In this document: positions 1 through 7,737 of the stretch, in pieces
How positions within the stretch are numbered: the stretch's first letter is position 1
Layout: every line of letters starts with the position of its first letter
Assembly: GCF_003143935.1 (NCBI RefSeq)
Contig: NZ_QFRX01000001.1
Location: forward strand, 1,746,071-1,810,070
Length of the DNA: 64,000 bases
Reading direction: 5' to 3'
Source: Streptomyces sp. Act143
GTDB lineage: Bacteria; Actinomycetota; Actinomycetes; Streptomycetales; Streptomycetaceae
Program-made: the position numbers and the translations under genes
The notes under the pieces: model-generated
What the model saw: the letters and a program-made list of their open reading frames with translations, nothing else
What the model was told of the DNA's origin: nothing
Databases searched by the model: none

Positions 1-761
1 GGGTCGTGCACCTGGCCGCCCGCAAGCAGGTCGCCGAGTCGGTGGCGCAGCCGACGCGCTACTACCAGGAGAACGTCGGCGGGCTGGCGACGCTGCTGGA
101 GGCGGTCGCCGAGGCCGGGGTCGGGCGGTTCGTGTTCTCCTCGTCGGCGGCCGTCTACGGCAATCCGGACGTGGCGCTGATCACGGAGGACACTCCGTGC
201 GCCCCGGTGAACCCTTACGGGGAGACCAAGCTCGCCGGGGAGTGGCTGGTGCGGGCGGCGGGGCAGGCGCACGGGATCTCCACCGTATGCCTGCGGTATT
301 TCAACGTGGCCGGGGCCGCGGCGCCCGAGCTGGCCGACACGGGCGTCTTCAACATCGTGCCGATGGTCTTCGACCGGCTCACCCGCGAGGACGCCCCGCG
401 GATCTTCGGCGACGACTATCCGACGCCGGACGGCACCTGCATCCGGGACTACATCCATGTCGCGGACCTCGCCGAGGCGCATCTCGCGGCCGCGCGACGG
501 GTCGGGGAGCGCGACGGCGACCTGACCGTCAACATCGGCCGTGGCGAGGGGGTGTCCGTACGGGAGATGGTCACGGTCATCGGGGAGGTCACCGGCGACC
601 GGCGGGAGCCGGTCGTGGAGGCCCGGCGTCCCGGTGACGCACCGGTCTCGGTCGCCTCGGCCGGGCTGGCCGCCCGGGAACTCGGCTGGACCGCCCGGCG
701 CGGGGTGCGCGAGATGATCGAGTCGGCCTGGGCAGGCTGGCGGCTGCACCACGGCAAGTGA
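1..761 (+). CDS. galE: UDP-glucose 4-epimerase, C-terminal part (window-truncated)
   Basis: Interconverts UDP-glucose and UDP-galactose in the cytoplasm (Leloir pathway; supply of galactosyl donors for the cell envelope). It is an extended SDR. The visible part starts just before the beta-strand that ends in HLAA, then shows the FSSSAAVYG serine strand, the catalytic YxxxK in NPYGETK about 71 residues in, and the CLRYFNVAGA and CIRDYIHVADLAEAH blocks typical of GalE. About 253 codons are seen against a usual 325-340 residues, so the NAD-binding glycine motif and roughly 75 residues lie upstream of the window. The reading frame is open to the window edge. Identification as GalE rather than another NDP-sugar epimerase rests on the RDYIHV block. 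Confidence 0.9.
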   Translation, partial: VVHLAARKQVAESVAQPTRYYQENVGGLATLLEAVAEAGVGRFVFSSSAAVYGNPDVALITEDTPCAPVNPYGETKLAGEWLVRAAGQAHGISTVCLRYFNVAGAAAPELADTGVFNIVPMVFDRLTREDAPRIFGDDYPTPDGTCIRDYIHVADLAEAHLAAARRVGERDGDLTVNIGRGEGVSVREMVTVIGEVTGDRREPVVEARRPGDAPVSVASAGLAARELGWTARRGVREMIESAWAGWRLHHGK

Positions 762-769
762 GCTGAGGC

Positions 770-829
770 TGCCCTGACCTGCGCTTCGTCCCCTCCCCGA
801 GCCGATGTTCGTTTGCGCAGGTCAGGGCA
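770..829 (+). terminator. 15-bp perfect inverted repeat after galE
   Basis: The arms 770-784 (TGCCCTGACCTGCGC) and 815-829 are exact reverse complements and are separated by 30 nt. The element begins 8 nt after the galE stop and lies ahead of the CDF exporter gene. No T-run follows, so it is either a U-less Streptomyces-type terminator or processing hairpin, or a regulatory dyad. The long loop is unusual for a terminator. Confidence 0.45.
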
Positions 830-917
830 CATGACAACGGTGTTCAGTGCCGCGTTGCCCGATACCCCCCACCCGTAGTTCACTGTGAAGCCGAGCGGAT
901 CACAGGAGGCGGCTTTC

Positions 918-1853
918 ATGGGGGCTGGGCACGACCACGGGCACGCACACACGCCGGCCGGCGGTACGGCGACCGCGGCGTACCGCGGCAGGCTGCGGGT
1001 GGCGCTGTCGATCACGCTCACCGTCATGGTGGTCGAGATCGTCGGCGGGATCGTGGCGGACTCCCTCGCGCTGGTCGCGGACGCGGCCCACATGGCGACG
1101 GACGCGCTGGGCCTCGGCATGGCGCTGATGGCGATCCACTTCGCGAGTCTCCCGCCGAGCGGGAAGCGCACCTTCGGGTACGCCCGCGCCGAGATCCTCG
1201 CCGCGCTCGCCAACTGTCTGCTGCTGCTCGGCGTCGGCGGCTACGTCCTGTACGAGGCGGTCCAGCGGTTCATCACGCCGGCCGGCACCGAGGGCGGGCT
1301 GACCATCGTGTTCGGCGCGATCGGCCTGGTCGCGAACATGATCTCCCTCACCCTGCTGATGCGCGGGCAGAAGGAGAGCCTGAACGTGCGGGGCGCCTTC
1401 CTGGAGGTCGCCGCGGACGCGCTCGGTTCGGTCGCGGTGATCATCTCGGCGGTGGTGATCCTGGCCACGGGCTGGCAGGCCGCCGACCCGATCGCCTCCC
1501 TCGTCATCGGCCTGATGATCGTGCCCCGCACCTGGAAGCTGCTGCGGGAGACCCTCGACGTGCTGCTGGAGGCGGCCCCGAAGAACGTCGACATGGACGA
1601 GGTGCGGGCCCACATCCTGGCCCTGGACGGCGTCGAGGACGTCCACGACCTGCACGCCTGGACGATCACCTCGGGGATGCCGGTGGTCTCCGCGCACGTG
1701 GTGGTGCGCACCGACGTCCTGAACGCGATCGGGCACGAGAAGATGCTCCACGAGCTCCAGGGCTGCCTCGGCGACCACTTCGACGTGGAGCACTGCACCT
1801 TCCAGCTGGAGCCCGGCGGGCACGCCGAGCACGAGGCGCGGCTCTGCCACTGA
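918..1853 (+). CDS. cation diffusion facilitator (CDF) family divalent metal exporter
   Basis: Proton-coupled efflux of Zn2+ or similar divalent metals across the cytoplasmic membrane. The 311-residue protein opens with a His-rich stretch (HDHGHAH). Six membrane segments follow, with the CDF metal site in TM2 as HxxxD (H58/D62, inside DAAHMATD) and in TM5 as ExxxD (EVAAD). The C-terminal cytosolic domain shows the LHAWTITSG and H-rich beta segments of the dimerising metallochaperone-like fold. TM2 HxxxD points to zinc selectivity; TM5 has Glu where zinc-specific members usually have His, so broader selectivity is possible. I chose the ATG at 918 because AGGAGG at 904-909 precedes it; a GTG at 885 in frame lacks a site. 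No metal regulator gene adjoins it. Confidence 0.9.
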   Translation: MGAGHDHGHAHTPAGGTATAAYRGRLRVALSITLTVMVVEIVGGIVADSLALVADAAHMATDALGLGMALMAIHFASLPPSGKRTFGYARAEILAALANCLLLLGVGGYVLYEAVQRFITPAGTEGGLTIVFGAIGLVANMISLTLLMRGQKESLNVRGAFLEVAADALGSVAVIISAVVILATGWQAADPIASLVIGLMIVPRTWKLLRETLDVLLEAAPKNVDMDEVRAHILALDGVEDVHDLHAWTITSGMPVVSAHVVVRTDVLNAIGHEKMLHELQGCLGDHFDVEHCTFQLEPGGHAEHEARLCH

Positions 1854-2051
1854 AGGCCCGGCGGGTCCGGCCGCGTCCGGCCGCGTCCAGCCGAGGACGG
1901 AATGCAGCGATCCGGCGCGCGGTTGCGTCCTTCACCGCACAGCACCGCCCCGGACGGTTCCCCGCCCGCCGCGCCGGGCACGATCAACGGCTCGGAGTGC
2001 CGTGTCCGTACGGCACACTTGGGGCGCGTAGGACCGATGCGAAGGATGGGT

Positions 2052-2645
2052 ATGCCGATCACACCTGCCACCGCGACGCACAGCTCGTCGAACGGCACCG
2101 CTGACCCGATTCTGCTGGAACTGGTCGACGAGGACGGCGTCACGATCGGCACCGCGGAGAAGCTCGCCGCCCATCAGCCACCCGGGCAGCTGCACCGCGC
2201 CTTCTCCGTGTTCCTCTTCGACGAGCAGGGGCGGCTGCTGCTCCAGCAGCGCGCCCTGGGCAAGTACCACTCCCCCGGCGTGTGGTCCAACACCTGCTGC
2301 GGCCACCCCTACCCCGGCGAGGCACCCTTCGCGGCGGCGGCCCGGCGGACCTACGAGGAGCTGGGCGCGTCCCCGTCGCTGCTCGCGGAGGCGGGCACCG
2401 TGCGCTACAACCACCCGGACCCGGACTCGGGGCTGGTGGAGCAGGAGTACAACCACCTCTTCGTCGGGCTGGTGCAGGCGCCGCTGCGCCCGGACCCGGA
2501 GGAGGTCGGCTCGACGGCCTTCGTGACCCCGGCCGAGCTGGCCGAGCGGCACGCCGAGGACACCTTCTCGTCCTGGTTCATGACGGTGCTGGACGCGGCC
2601 CGGCCCGCGGTACGGGAACTGACGGGGCCGAAGGCCGGCTGGTAG
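2052..2645 (+). CDS. idi: isopentenyl-diphosphate delta-isomerase, type 1
   Basis: Converts isopentenyl diphosphate to dimethylallyl diphosphate in the cytoplasm, feeding isoprenoid, menaquinone and terpene synthesis. The 197-residue Nudix-fold protein has the SNTCCGHP active-site segment (Cys82/83 region with the metal-binding GHP), a Nudix-like RRTYEELG helix and the EQEYNHLF segment with catalytic Glu132, all matching type 1 Idi. The ATG at 2052 follows GAAGGA closely; in-frame ATGs at 2037 and 2046 are alternatives, and the open frame back to 1902 has no plausible site. It stands alone, 198 bp after the CDF gene and convergent with the next gene (6 bp apart), so it is probably monocistronic. 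Confidence 0.95.
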   Translation: MPITPATATHSSSNGTADPILLELVDEDGVTIGTAEKLAAHQPPGQLHRAFSVFLFDEQGRLLLQQRALGKYHSPGVWSNTCCGHPYPGEAPFAAAARRTYEELGASPSLLAEAGTVRYNHPDPDSGLVEQEYNHLFVGLVQAPLRPDPEEVGSTAFVTPAELAERHAEDTFSSWFMTVLDAARPAVRELTGPKAGW

Positions 2646-2651
2646 CCGGGC

Positions 2652-3140
2652 CTACGGCACCCGCACCGGTGTGAGCGGCAGGGCGGCCCAGATCACCTTG
2701 CCGCCGTTCGCCGTCTGCTCCACGTCGCAGACGCCGCCCGCCTCGCGCGTGACCTCACGCACCAGCAGCAGCCCACGGCCGTTCTCACCGCTGTGGTCGG
2801 CCTCCAGGGCGATCGGGCGGTACGGGTGGTTGTCCTCGACGGACACCCGCACCCACTCCGCTCCGACGGCCACCTCCACGGCGAGCATCGGCGACAGCAG
2901 GGCCGCGTGCCGCACCGCATTGGTGACCAGCTCCGAGACGATCAGCAGCAGCCCCTGCACCAGGTCGTCCGAGACGGGCACCCCCTGACGCAGCAGCAGA
3001 TCGCGCACGGCGTGCCGTGCCTGGGGTACGGAGGCGTCCACGGCGGGGGCGGTGAACCGCCAGACGCCCTCGTAAGGCAGCGGGTCCGCGTCCACGCCGC
3101 CCGGTGGGCGCGGGCCTGACCCGCGCCCGTGGTTCTCCAT
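2652..3140 (-). CDS. HATPase_c anti-sigma-factor-type ATP-binding regulator
   Basis: Small single-domain GHKL ATPase of the RsbW/SpoIIAB class, here about 162 residues. The N-box is seen as ELVTNAVRHA and the G2 box as ENGRGLLLV. The segment VEDNHPYRP replaces the usual D-x-G loop (G1). Streptomyces encode dozens of these, some binding sigma factors or anti-sigma antagonists, others of unknown role; no sigma factor, STAS or SpoIIE gene is adjacent, so the partner cannot be named. Start: ATG at 3140 preceded by GAGGGTGG; a GTG at 3176 would add 12 residues but has a Shine-Dalgarno-like GAGGT abutting the start. Convergent with idi. Confidence 0.8.
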   Translation of the reverse strand: MENHGRGSGPRPPGGVDADPLPYEGVWRFTAPAVDASVPQARHAVRDLLLRQGVPVSDDLVQGLLLIVSELVTNAVRHAALLSPMLAVEVAVGAEWVRVSVEDNHPYRPIALEADHSGENGRGLLLVREVTREAGGVCDVEQTANGGKVIWAALPLTPVRVP

Positions 3141-3314
3141 CGTCCGGTCGCCACCCTCACGCTCGATTGTCACCACACCTCGAGTGTTGGTAACGCGTCA
3201 CCGCGCTCCGGATGGCTGAACACAAGTCAGCGGATATCGAGCGTTTGTGATCGCCGACGCAAGACTTGAGTCGATACGGGATCGCTCCCGCCCTCGTTGT
3301 GCCGGGTTCGCGAA

Positions 3315-3974
3315 CTATTCCGGTGGCGTGGGTTCGGCGGGTGCCTCGTCCGGCGCGCGCCGTGTGCCGTCCTCGGCGGTGAGCCGGTCGGAGACCATGC
3401 CGACGATGCGCCGGCCGCCGTAGCCGGTGGCGATCAGGCCGAGGCCGTCGAAGAGGAGCGCGAGGGAGAAGAAGCAGCCGATGACGTACTTGCTGCTGCT
3501 CGGCCAGGAGCTCAGCACGAGGATGCCGAGCAGCAGGCCGAAGGCGCCCTGCACCAGCGTCCAGCCGAACTGCGGGCCGCGCACCACCAGGCTGCCGACC
3601 AGCCGGAACACCCCGCCGGTGAGGAAGAGCAGCGCGGCGAACATGGTCAGCGCCTCGGCCGCCGCCTCGGGCCTGCGGATGACGACCACGCCGGCCGCGA
3701 TGTTCAGGGCGGCGACGACCACCCCGAGCCAGAAGAAGTTGGTGCCGCGCGCCTGGATCGCGTGCAGCAGGCCCACGGCGCCGCCGATGAGCAGCAGCCA
3801 GCCGAACAGCAGCATCGAGGTGAGTGTGGCCACGCCGGTGTAGATCAGCCCGACGAGTCCCGCGAGGACCAGGATCACGCCGAGCGCGGCCAGCCAGCCG
3901 AAGCCCCGGCTCAGTTTCGCGGTCTCGTCCTTGCCCTTGCCCTTGCCGTCCTTGACCTTGCCGTCCCTGACCAT
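3315..3974 (-). CDS. HdeD-family (DUF308) polytopic membrane protein
   Basis: A 219-residue integral membrane protein with six hydrophobic segments arranged as three repeated helix pairs, preceded by a Lys/Asp/Gly-rich cytoplasmic tail (VRDGKVKDGKGKGKDE) and followed by a polar Pro/Glu-rich tail. The repeated ALGVILVLAGLVGL / ALNIAAGVVVI / FGLLLGILVL pattern is that of the HdeD/DUF308 family, linked in enterobacteria to acid resistance; the role in actinomycetes is not established. ATG at 3974 follows a strong GAGGAGG site. Divergent from the enoyl-CoA hydratase gene, with 65 bp between the two starts. Confidence 0.85.
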   Translation of the reverse strand: MVRDGKVKDGKGKGKDETAKLSRGFGWLAALGVILVLAGLVGLIYTGVATLTSMLLFGWLLLIGGAVGLLHAIQARGTNFFWLGVVVAALNIAAGVVVIRRPEAAAEALTMFAALLFLTGGVFRLVGSLVVRGPQFGWTLVQGAFGLLLGILVLSSWPSSSKYVIGCFFSLALLFDGLGLIATGYGGRRIVGMVSDRLTAEDGTRRAPDEAPAEPTPPE

Positions 3975-4039
3975 CGGCGCCTCCTCGCACGGGGCCCCTC
4001 CCCGATCGTACGGTCGGCGGGTGCGGTTAGCATCCGGCC

Positions 4040-4789
4040 ATGGAGCCCCAGCTGCAGCACAGCGTGACCGATTCGGTCGCCACCGTCGTCATCCACCACC
4101 CGGCCAAGCGCAACGCCATGACGGCCGCGATGTGGCGGTCGCTGCCGCCGCTGCTCGACACGCTGGCCGCCGACGCGGACGTACGGGCGCTGGTGCTGAC
4201 CGGTGAGGGCGGGACGTTCTGCGCGGGCGCCGACATCTCCACCCTCCAGGGGTCTGCGGAGGAGGCGCAGGGGCTGGCGGTCGCGGCCGAGGAGGCGCTC
4301 GCGGCGTTCCCGAAGCCGACGCTGGCGGTGATCCGGGGGCACTGCGTGGGCGGCGGGTCGCAGCTCGCGGCGGCCTGCGACCTGCGGTTCGCGGCGGAGG
4401 GCGCCCTGTTCGGGGTGACGCCGGCCAAGCTGGGGATCGTGTATCCGGCCTCCTCCACGCGGCGGTTGGTGGCGCTGGTCGGGCCGGCCGCCGCCAAGTA
4501 CCTGCTCTTCTCGGGCGAGTTGATCGATGCGGAGCGGGCGCTGCGTACGGGCCTGGTGGACGAGGTGCCGGCGGAGGGTGAACTCGACAAGCGGGTCGCC
4601 GAGTTCACCCGCATCCTGGTGTCCCGCTCGCAGTTGACGCAGGCGGCGGCGAAGGAGTTCGCCAACGGCCGCACGGACCGGGACGGTTACTGGGCCGAGC
4701 GGGCGCGCGACAGCGGCGACACCGCGGAGGGCGTCGCCGCGTTCCTGGAGCGCAGGCAGCCGCGCTTCACCTGGACGACGTCGGGATGA
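4040..4789 (+). CDS. enoyl-CoA hydratase/isomerase family protein
   Basis: Crotonase-fold enzyme of 249 residues, expected to hydrate or isomerise a CoA thioester in the cytoplasm. The two oxyanion-hole segments are visible as KRNAMTAAMW with FCAGADIS, and GHCVGGGSQLAAACDLRFA. The second catalytic segment reads GVTPAKLGIVYP, where hydratases of the EchA type usually carry Glu in the motif A-F/P-E; here the position is occupied by Pro/Ala-Lys, so classical water-adding chemistry is uncertain and an isomerase or other crotonase activity is possible. No acyl-CoA genes adjoin; the main acyl-CoA operon of this window is 22 kb away. Confidence 0.85.
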   Translation: MEPQLQHSVTDSVATVVIHHPAKRNAMTAAMWRSLPPLLDTLAADADVRALVLTGEGGTFCAGADISTLQGSAEEAQGLAVAAEEALAAFPKPTLAVIRGHCVGGGSQLAAACDLRFAAEGALFGVTPAKLGIVYPASSTRRLVALVGPAAAKYLLFSGELIDAERALRTGLVDEVPAEGELDKRVAEFTRILVSRSQLTQAAAKEFANGRTDRDGYWAERARDSGDTAEGVAAFLERRQPRFTWTTSG

Positions 4790-4826
4790 GACCCAGGTCA
4801 GGACGGTGCCTGCGTCAGGATGAGGC

Positions 4827-5462
4827 CTACGTCAGGATGAAGCGGCTCTTGGTGCGGAACTCCGCCACGAGGTGGGCCGGGGCCTTCTCCGGCGAGCCGG
4901 CGTCGTAGGGCGGCTGCGGGTCGTACTCGGTCAACAGCTGGACGGCCTGGGCGTGTTCGTCGCCGGCGATCCTGCCGAGCAGGGTGAGACCCATGTCGAT
5001 GCCGGAGGAGACGCCGGCGGCGGTGACGTACTTGCCGTCGAGGACGACCCGCTCCCCCGTGGGCTCGGCGCCGTACTGCTTCAGGACGTCCAGGGCCAGC
5101 CAGTGCGAGGTCGCGCGGCGGCCCGCCAGCAGTCCGGCGGCGGCCAGCAGCAGGGAGCCGGTGCACACGGACGTCGTCCAGGTGCTGGTGGCGTCGGCGG
5201 CGCGCAGCCAGTCGAGCAGCACCGGGTTCTCCATCTGCGGGGTCTGGCCGGGTCCGCCGGGCACGATCACGATGTCGGGGTTCGGCACCTCGGCCAAGCT
5301 CTTGTCGGCGGTGAGGGCGAGGTGCCCGGTGTCGGTGCGGACCGGGCCGGTGCGCTCGGCGACGAAGACGGTCTCCGCGTCGGGGAGGCGGCCGAGGGTC
5401 TCGTAGGGCCCGACCGCGTCGAGGGCGGTGAAGCGGTCGAAGAGGACGATGGCGATCTGCAC
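4827..5462 (-). CDS. DJ-1/PfpI family protein (isonitrile hydratase-like)
   Basis: A 211-residue class I glutamine amidotransferase-like protein. The nucleophile elbow holds Cys100 in TTSVCTGSLLLAAAG, and the IVPGGPG loop lies upstream, matching the branch that includes isonitrile hydratase and the N-terminal sensor domains of GlxA regulators. The substrate cannot be told from sequence. Its GTG start at 5462 is preceded by GAAAGGA, which overlaps the end of the upstream glxA-like gene (15 nt between stop and start), so the two are co-transcribed and probably translationally coupled. The two proteins share the same PfpI fold, so this one may derive from the regulator's sensor domain or modify the ligand it senses. 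Confidence 0.88.
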   Translation of the reverse strand: MQIAIVLFDRFTALDAVGPYETLGRLPDAETVFVAERTGPVRTDTGHLALTADKSLAEVPNPDIVIVPGGPGQTPQMENPVLLDWLRAADATSTWTTSVCTGSLLLAAAGLLAGRRATSHWLALDVLKQYGAEPTGERVVLDGKYVTAAGVSSGIDMGLTLLGRIAGDEHAQAVQLLTEYDPQPPYDAGSPEKAPAHLVAEFRTKSRFILT

Positions 5463-5477
5463 GTCTGTGTGGTCCTT

Positions 5478-6437
5478 TCAGTGAGCCGGTACCGGGTGGA
5501 ACCGGCGGCGGTACTCGGCCGGTGGCGCGCCGAGCGAGCGGACGAAGGCGCGGCGCATGGCCTCGGGCGTGCCGTAGCCGCTGGCGCGGGAGATCTCCTC
5601 GACGCCGTCGGCGGTGTCCTCCAGCAGGCGCCGGGCGTGTTCGAGGCGGACCCGGTCGACGTAGCGGCCGGGGGTCATGCCGGTCTCGGCCCGGAAGGCG
5701 CGGGCGAAGTGGCGTGGGGAGAGCCGCGCGCGGGCGGCGAGGGACTCGACTCCGAGGTCGCCGTCCGGGTGCTCGGTGATCCACTGCTGGACCTCGCGCA
5801 GCGGCTCGCGCCGCGCGGTCTGGCCGGCCAACTGGGCGCTGAACTGGGCCTGGTTGCCGGGCCGGCGGAGGAAGACGACCAGATGGCGGGCGATCGTCAG
5901 GGCTACGTCCCGGTCCAGGTCCTCCTCGACGAGGGCGAGCGCGAGATCGATGCCGGCGGTGACTCCGGCGGACGTGGCGACGTTGCCGTCCCGGATGTAG
6001 ATCGGATCGGGTTCGACGTCGACCGCCGGGTGATCGCGGGCGAGCGTGTCGCTGTACGCCCAGTGGGTGGTGACGCGGTGACCGTCCAGCAGGCCCGCGG
6101 CGGCGAGCAGGATCGCCCCGGTGCACACCGAGACCAGCCGCCGGGCGCGTGGCCCGTGCGCCCGCAGCCAGTCGGTCAGCCGGGGGTCGGGGCTGCGCGT
6201 GCCCTCCCCGCCCGGGACGAGGAGGGTGTGCGGGGCCGGGGCGTCGGGCAGGGCGAGGTCCGGTACGACGGTCAGGCCGCTGGAGGTGCGCACGGGGGCG
6301 CCGTCCAGGGAGGCGGTGCGGATGCGGTAGGTGCCCGGCGTGTGGTGCTCGGCCCCGGTGAACACCTCCAGGGGGCCGGTGACGTCGAGGCTCTGCACGC
6401 CGTCGAAGAGGACGACGAGGACGGTTCGCTGCGTCAT
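5478..6437 (-). CDS. GlxA-family transcriptional regulator (PfpI domain + AraC HTH)
   Basis: A 319-residue regulator. Residues 4-190 form a DJ-1/PfpI-like domain with Cys105 in LVSVCTGAIL, thought in the family to bind a small nitrogenous ligand rather than catalyse. Residues ~215-315 form an AraC-type double helix-turn-helix (LAARARLSPRHFARAFRAETGMTPGRYV and EISRASGYGTPEAMRRAF regions). The ATG at 6437 is chosen because the family start MTQRTVLVVLFDG aligns there; the longer frame to 6500 is unlikely. It is first in a two-gene operon with the downstream PfpI enzyme-like gene and is divergent from the SCO6745-type gene; the intervening 113 bp carry a candidate operator at 6524-6539. Confidence 0.9.
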   Translation of the reverse strand: MTQRTVLVVLFDGVQSLDVTGPLEVFTGAEHHTPGTYRIRTASLDGAPVRTSSGLTVVPDLALPDAPAPHTLLVPGGEGTRSPDPRLTDWLRAHGPRARRLVSVCTGAILLAAAGLLDGHRVTTHWAYSDTLARDHPAVDVEPDPIYIRDGNVATSAGVTAGIDLALALVEEDLDRDVALTIARHLVVFLRRPGNQAQFSAQLAGQTARREPLREVQQWITEHPDGDLGVESLAARARLSPRHFARAFRAETGMTPGRYVDRVRLEHARRLLEDTADGVEEISRASGYGTPEAMRRAFVRSLGAPPAEYRRRFHPVPAH

Positions 6438-6523
6438 GTCGTCGATTCTTGGCGGCCCGCGCGATGGCCGCAATGACGAGCAGCCCACCTTTTCTGCCAT
6501 CGCGGACGGCCCCCTGGGCGACG

Positions 6524-6539
6524 TACCAAGCGGTTGGTA
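6524..6539. promoter_or_regulatory. candidate operator TACCAA-GCGG-TTGGTA
   Basis: A perfect 6-bp inverted repeat with a 4-nt spacer lies in the divergent region between the glxA-like gene and the SCO6745-type gene, ending 11 nt before the latter's ATG. The position suggests control of a very short-leader transcript of the rightward gene. Spacing and arm length fit a TetR- or AraC-type dimer; which protein binds is not known. Confidence 0.5.
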
Positions 6540-6550
6540 ACCTCCCCGGC

Positions 6551-7420
6551 ATGACTACTGCCGTCATCGAGCCGCGGGCCGGCCGCCGCTGTCAGAACGT
6601 CCTCAACGCGCTGCACGCCACGTCCTACTTCGCCCCCGAGCTGGGCGAGGAGATGGCCGGGATCGGGATCACGCACCGCCACGCCGTCAACTTCGCGGTG
6701 CGGGCCGCCGCGATGGGGGCGGTGGGGGCCGGGGTGGTCACGGCGGCCTTCTACAACTACAAGCACGAACTGGTGGCCCGGCACGTCCCCGCCGTGTGGG
6801 AGACCGCCTCCCCGCAGGCCGTGCTGGCGGCACGCGCGCGTGCCGTCGACACGCTGCTGCGCCGGCTGCTGGGCGAGGAGGCGGTGGCGTCCCCTGAACT
6901 GGCCGAGGCCGCCGAGCTGGCGCTGCGCGCCACCGAGGGCTGCTCGCGCAGCGCCCGCCCGCTGTACGCGGCGCACGCGGACCTGCCGGTGCCCGAGGAG
7001 CCGCACCTGGCGTACTTCCACGCCGCGACCCTGCTGCGCGAGCACCGGGGCGACGGGCATCTCGCCGCACTGCTGGCGGCGGGCCTGGACGGTCTGGAGG
7101 CCGTGGTCACCCACACCGCGACCGGCAAGGGCATCGCGCCGAAGTGGGTGTTCACCACCCGCGGCTGGACCCAGGAGGACTGGGACGCGGCGTCCGACCG
7201 GCTCCGGGACCGCGGCCTGCTGGACGGGACCGGCGAGCTGACCGGGCGGGGCGTCGCCCTGCGTGCGGAGATCGAGGACATGACCGACCGCCTGGACCGG
7301 GCGCCGTACGAACTCCTGGGCGCCCGGGGCGTGTCGCGACTCACCGAGCTGGCCTCGGGATTCGCGCGCACGGCGATGGCGGCGGGAGCCTATCCGGCGG
7401 ACCTGTTCGGCAAGGGCTGA
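6551..7420 (+). CDS. SCO6745-family protein (unknown function, helical/HTH-like)
   Basis: A 289-residue protein of a family widespread in Streptomyces and mycobacteria with no assigned function. It is rich in alanine helices. The N-terminal block RCQNVLNALHATSYFAPE and the middle block AHADLPVPEEPHLAYFHAATLLREHRGD are the conserved parts; the C-terminal third (FTTRGWTQEDWDAASDRLRDRGLL onward) resembles a winged-helix/MarR-like layout, though this is a weak impression. ATG at 6551 begins 11 nt after an inverted repeat and lacks a clear Shine-Dalgarno site, so the transcript may have a very short leader. Its partner is not evident from the neighbours. Confidence 0.75.
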   Translation: MTTAVIEPRAGRRCQNVLNALHATSYFAPELGEEMAGIGITHRHAVNFAVRAAAMGAVGAGVVTAAFYNYKHELVARHVPAVWETASPQAVLAARARAVDTLLRRLLGEEAVASPELAEAAELALRATEGCSRSARPLYAAHADLPVPEEPHLAYFHAATLLREHRGDGHLAALLAAGLDGLEAVVTHTATGKGIAPKWVFTTRGWTQEDWDAASDRLRDRGLLDGTGELTGRGVALRAEIEDMTDRLDRAPYELLGARGVSRLTELASGFARTAMAAGAYPADLFGKG

Positions 7421-7525
7421 GCGGTCCCGGCTCCGCGCCGTCCGCCGTCGCGCGCATGTCAGTGCGAAGGTGCGGTACCCGGTCCTCGTCCGGTCGCCGT
7501 GACCGGGCGAGGAAAGGAGACACCT

Positions 7526-7657
7526 GTGTTCCGTGCCATCGCTGATGTCCTGCGCCAGATCGGCGGCGCCGTCGCCACCGTCGTGACGCTGCCCTTCCGG
7601 GCCCTGGCCCGCCTCTTCGGCGGAGCCTCGGGTTCCGCACGGGGTCGCCGGGCCTGA
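7526..7657 (+). CDS. conserved 43-residue small protein with LPFR segment
   Basis: A GTG at 7526 follows a strong GGAAAGGAGA site (7511-7520) and opens a 43-codon frame. The product starts MFRAIADVLRQIGG, has a short hydrophobic stretch AVATVVTLPFRALARLFGG and a basic tail ending RGRRA. Small proteins with an LPFRxLARLFGG-type core recur in Streptomyces genomes; I know of no function. The amphipathic/hydrophobic centre with a basic end suggests membrane association. It lies between the SCO6745-type gene and tex, with its own translation signal. Confidence 0.7.
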   Translation: MFRAIADVLRQIGGAVATVVTLPFRALARLFGGASGSARGRRA

Positions 7658-7737
7658 TGGCCGCGCCCTGAGCCCCGACTGTCCGTGCCACCTGCCACAA
7701 TTGCCGCGCAACCTCAGTGAGAAGGCGGTACGGGATC

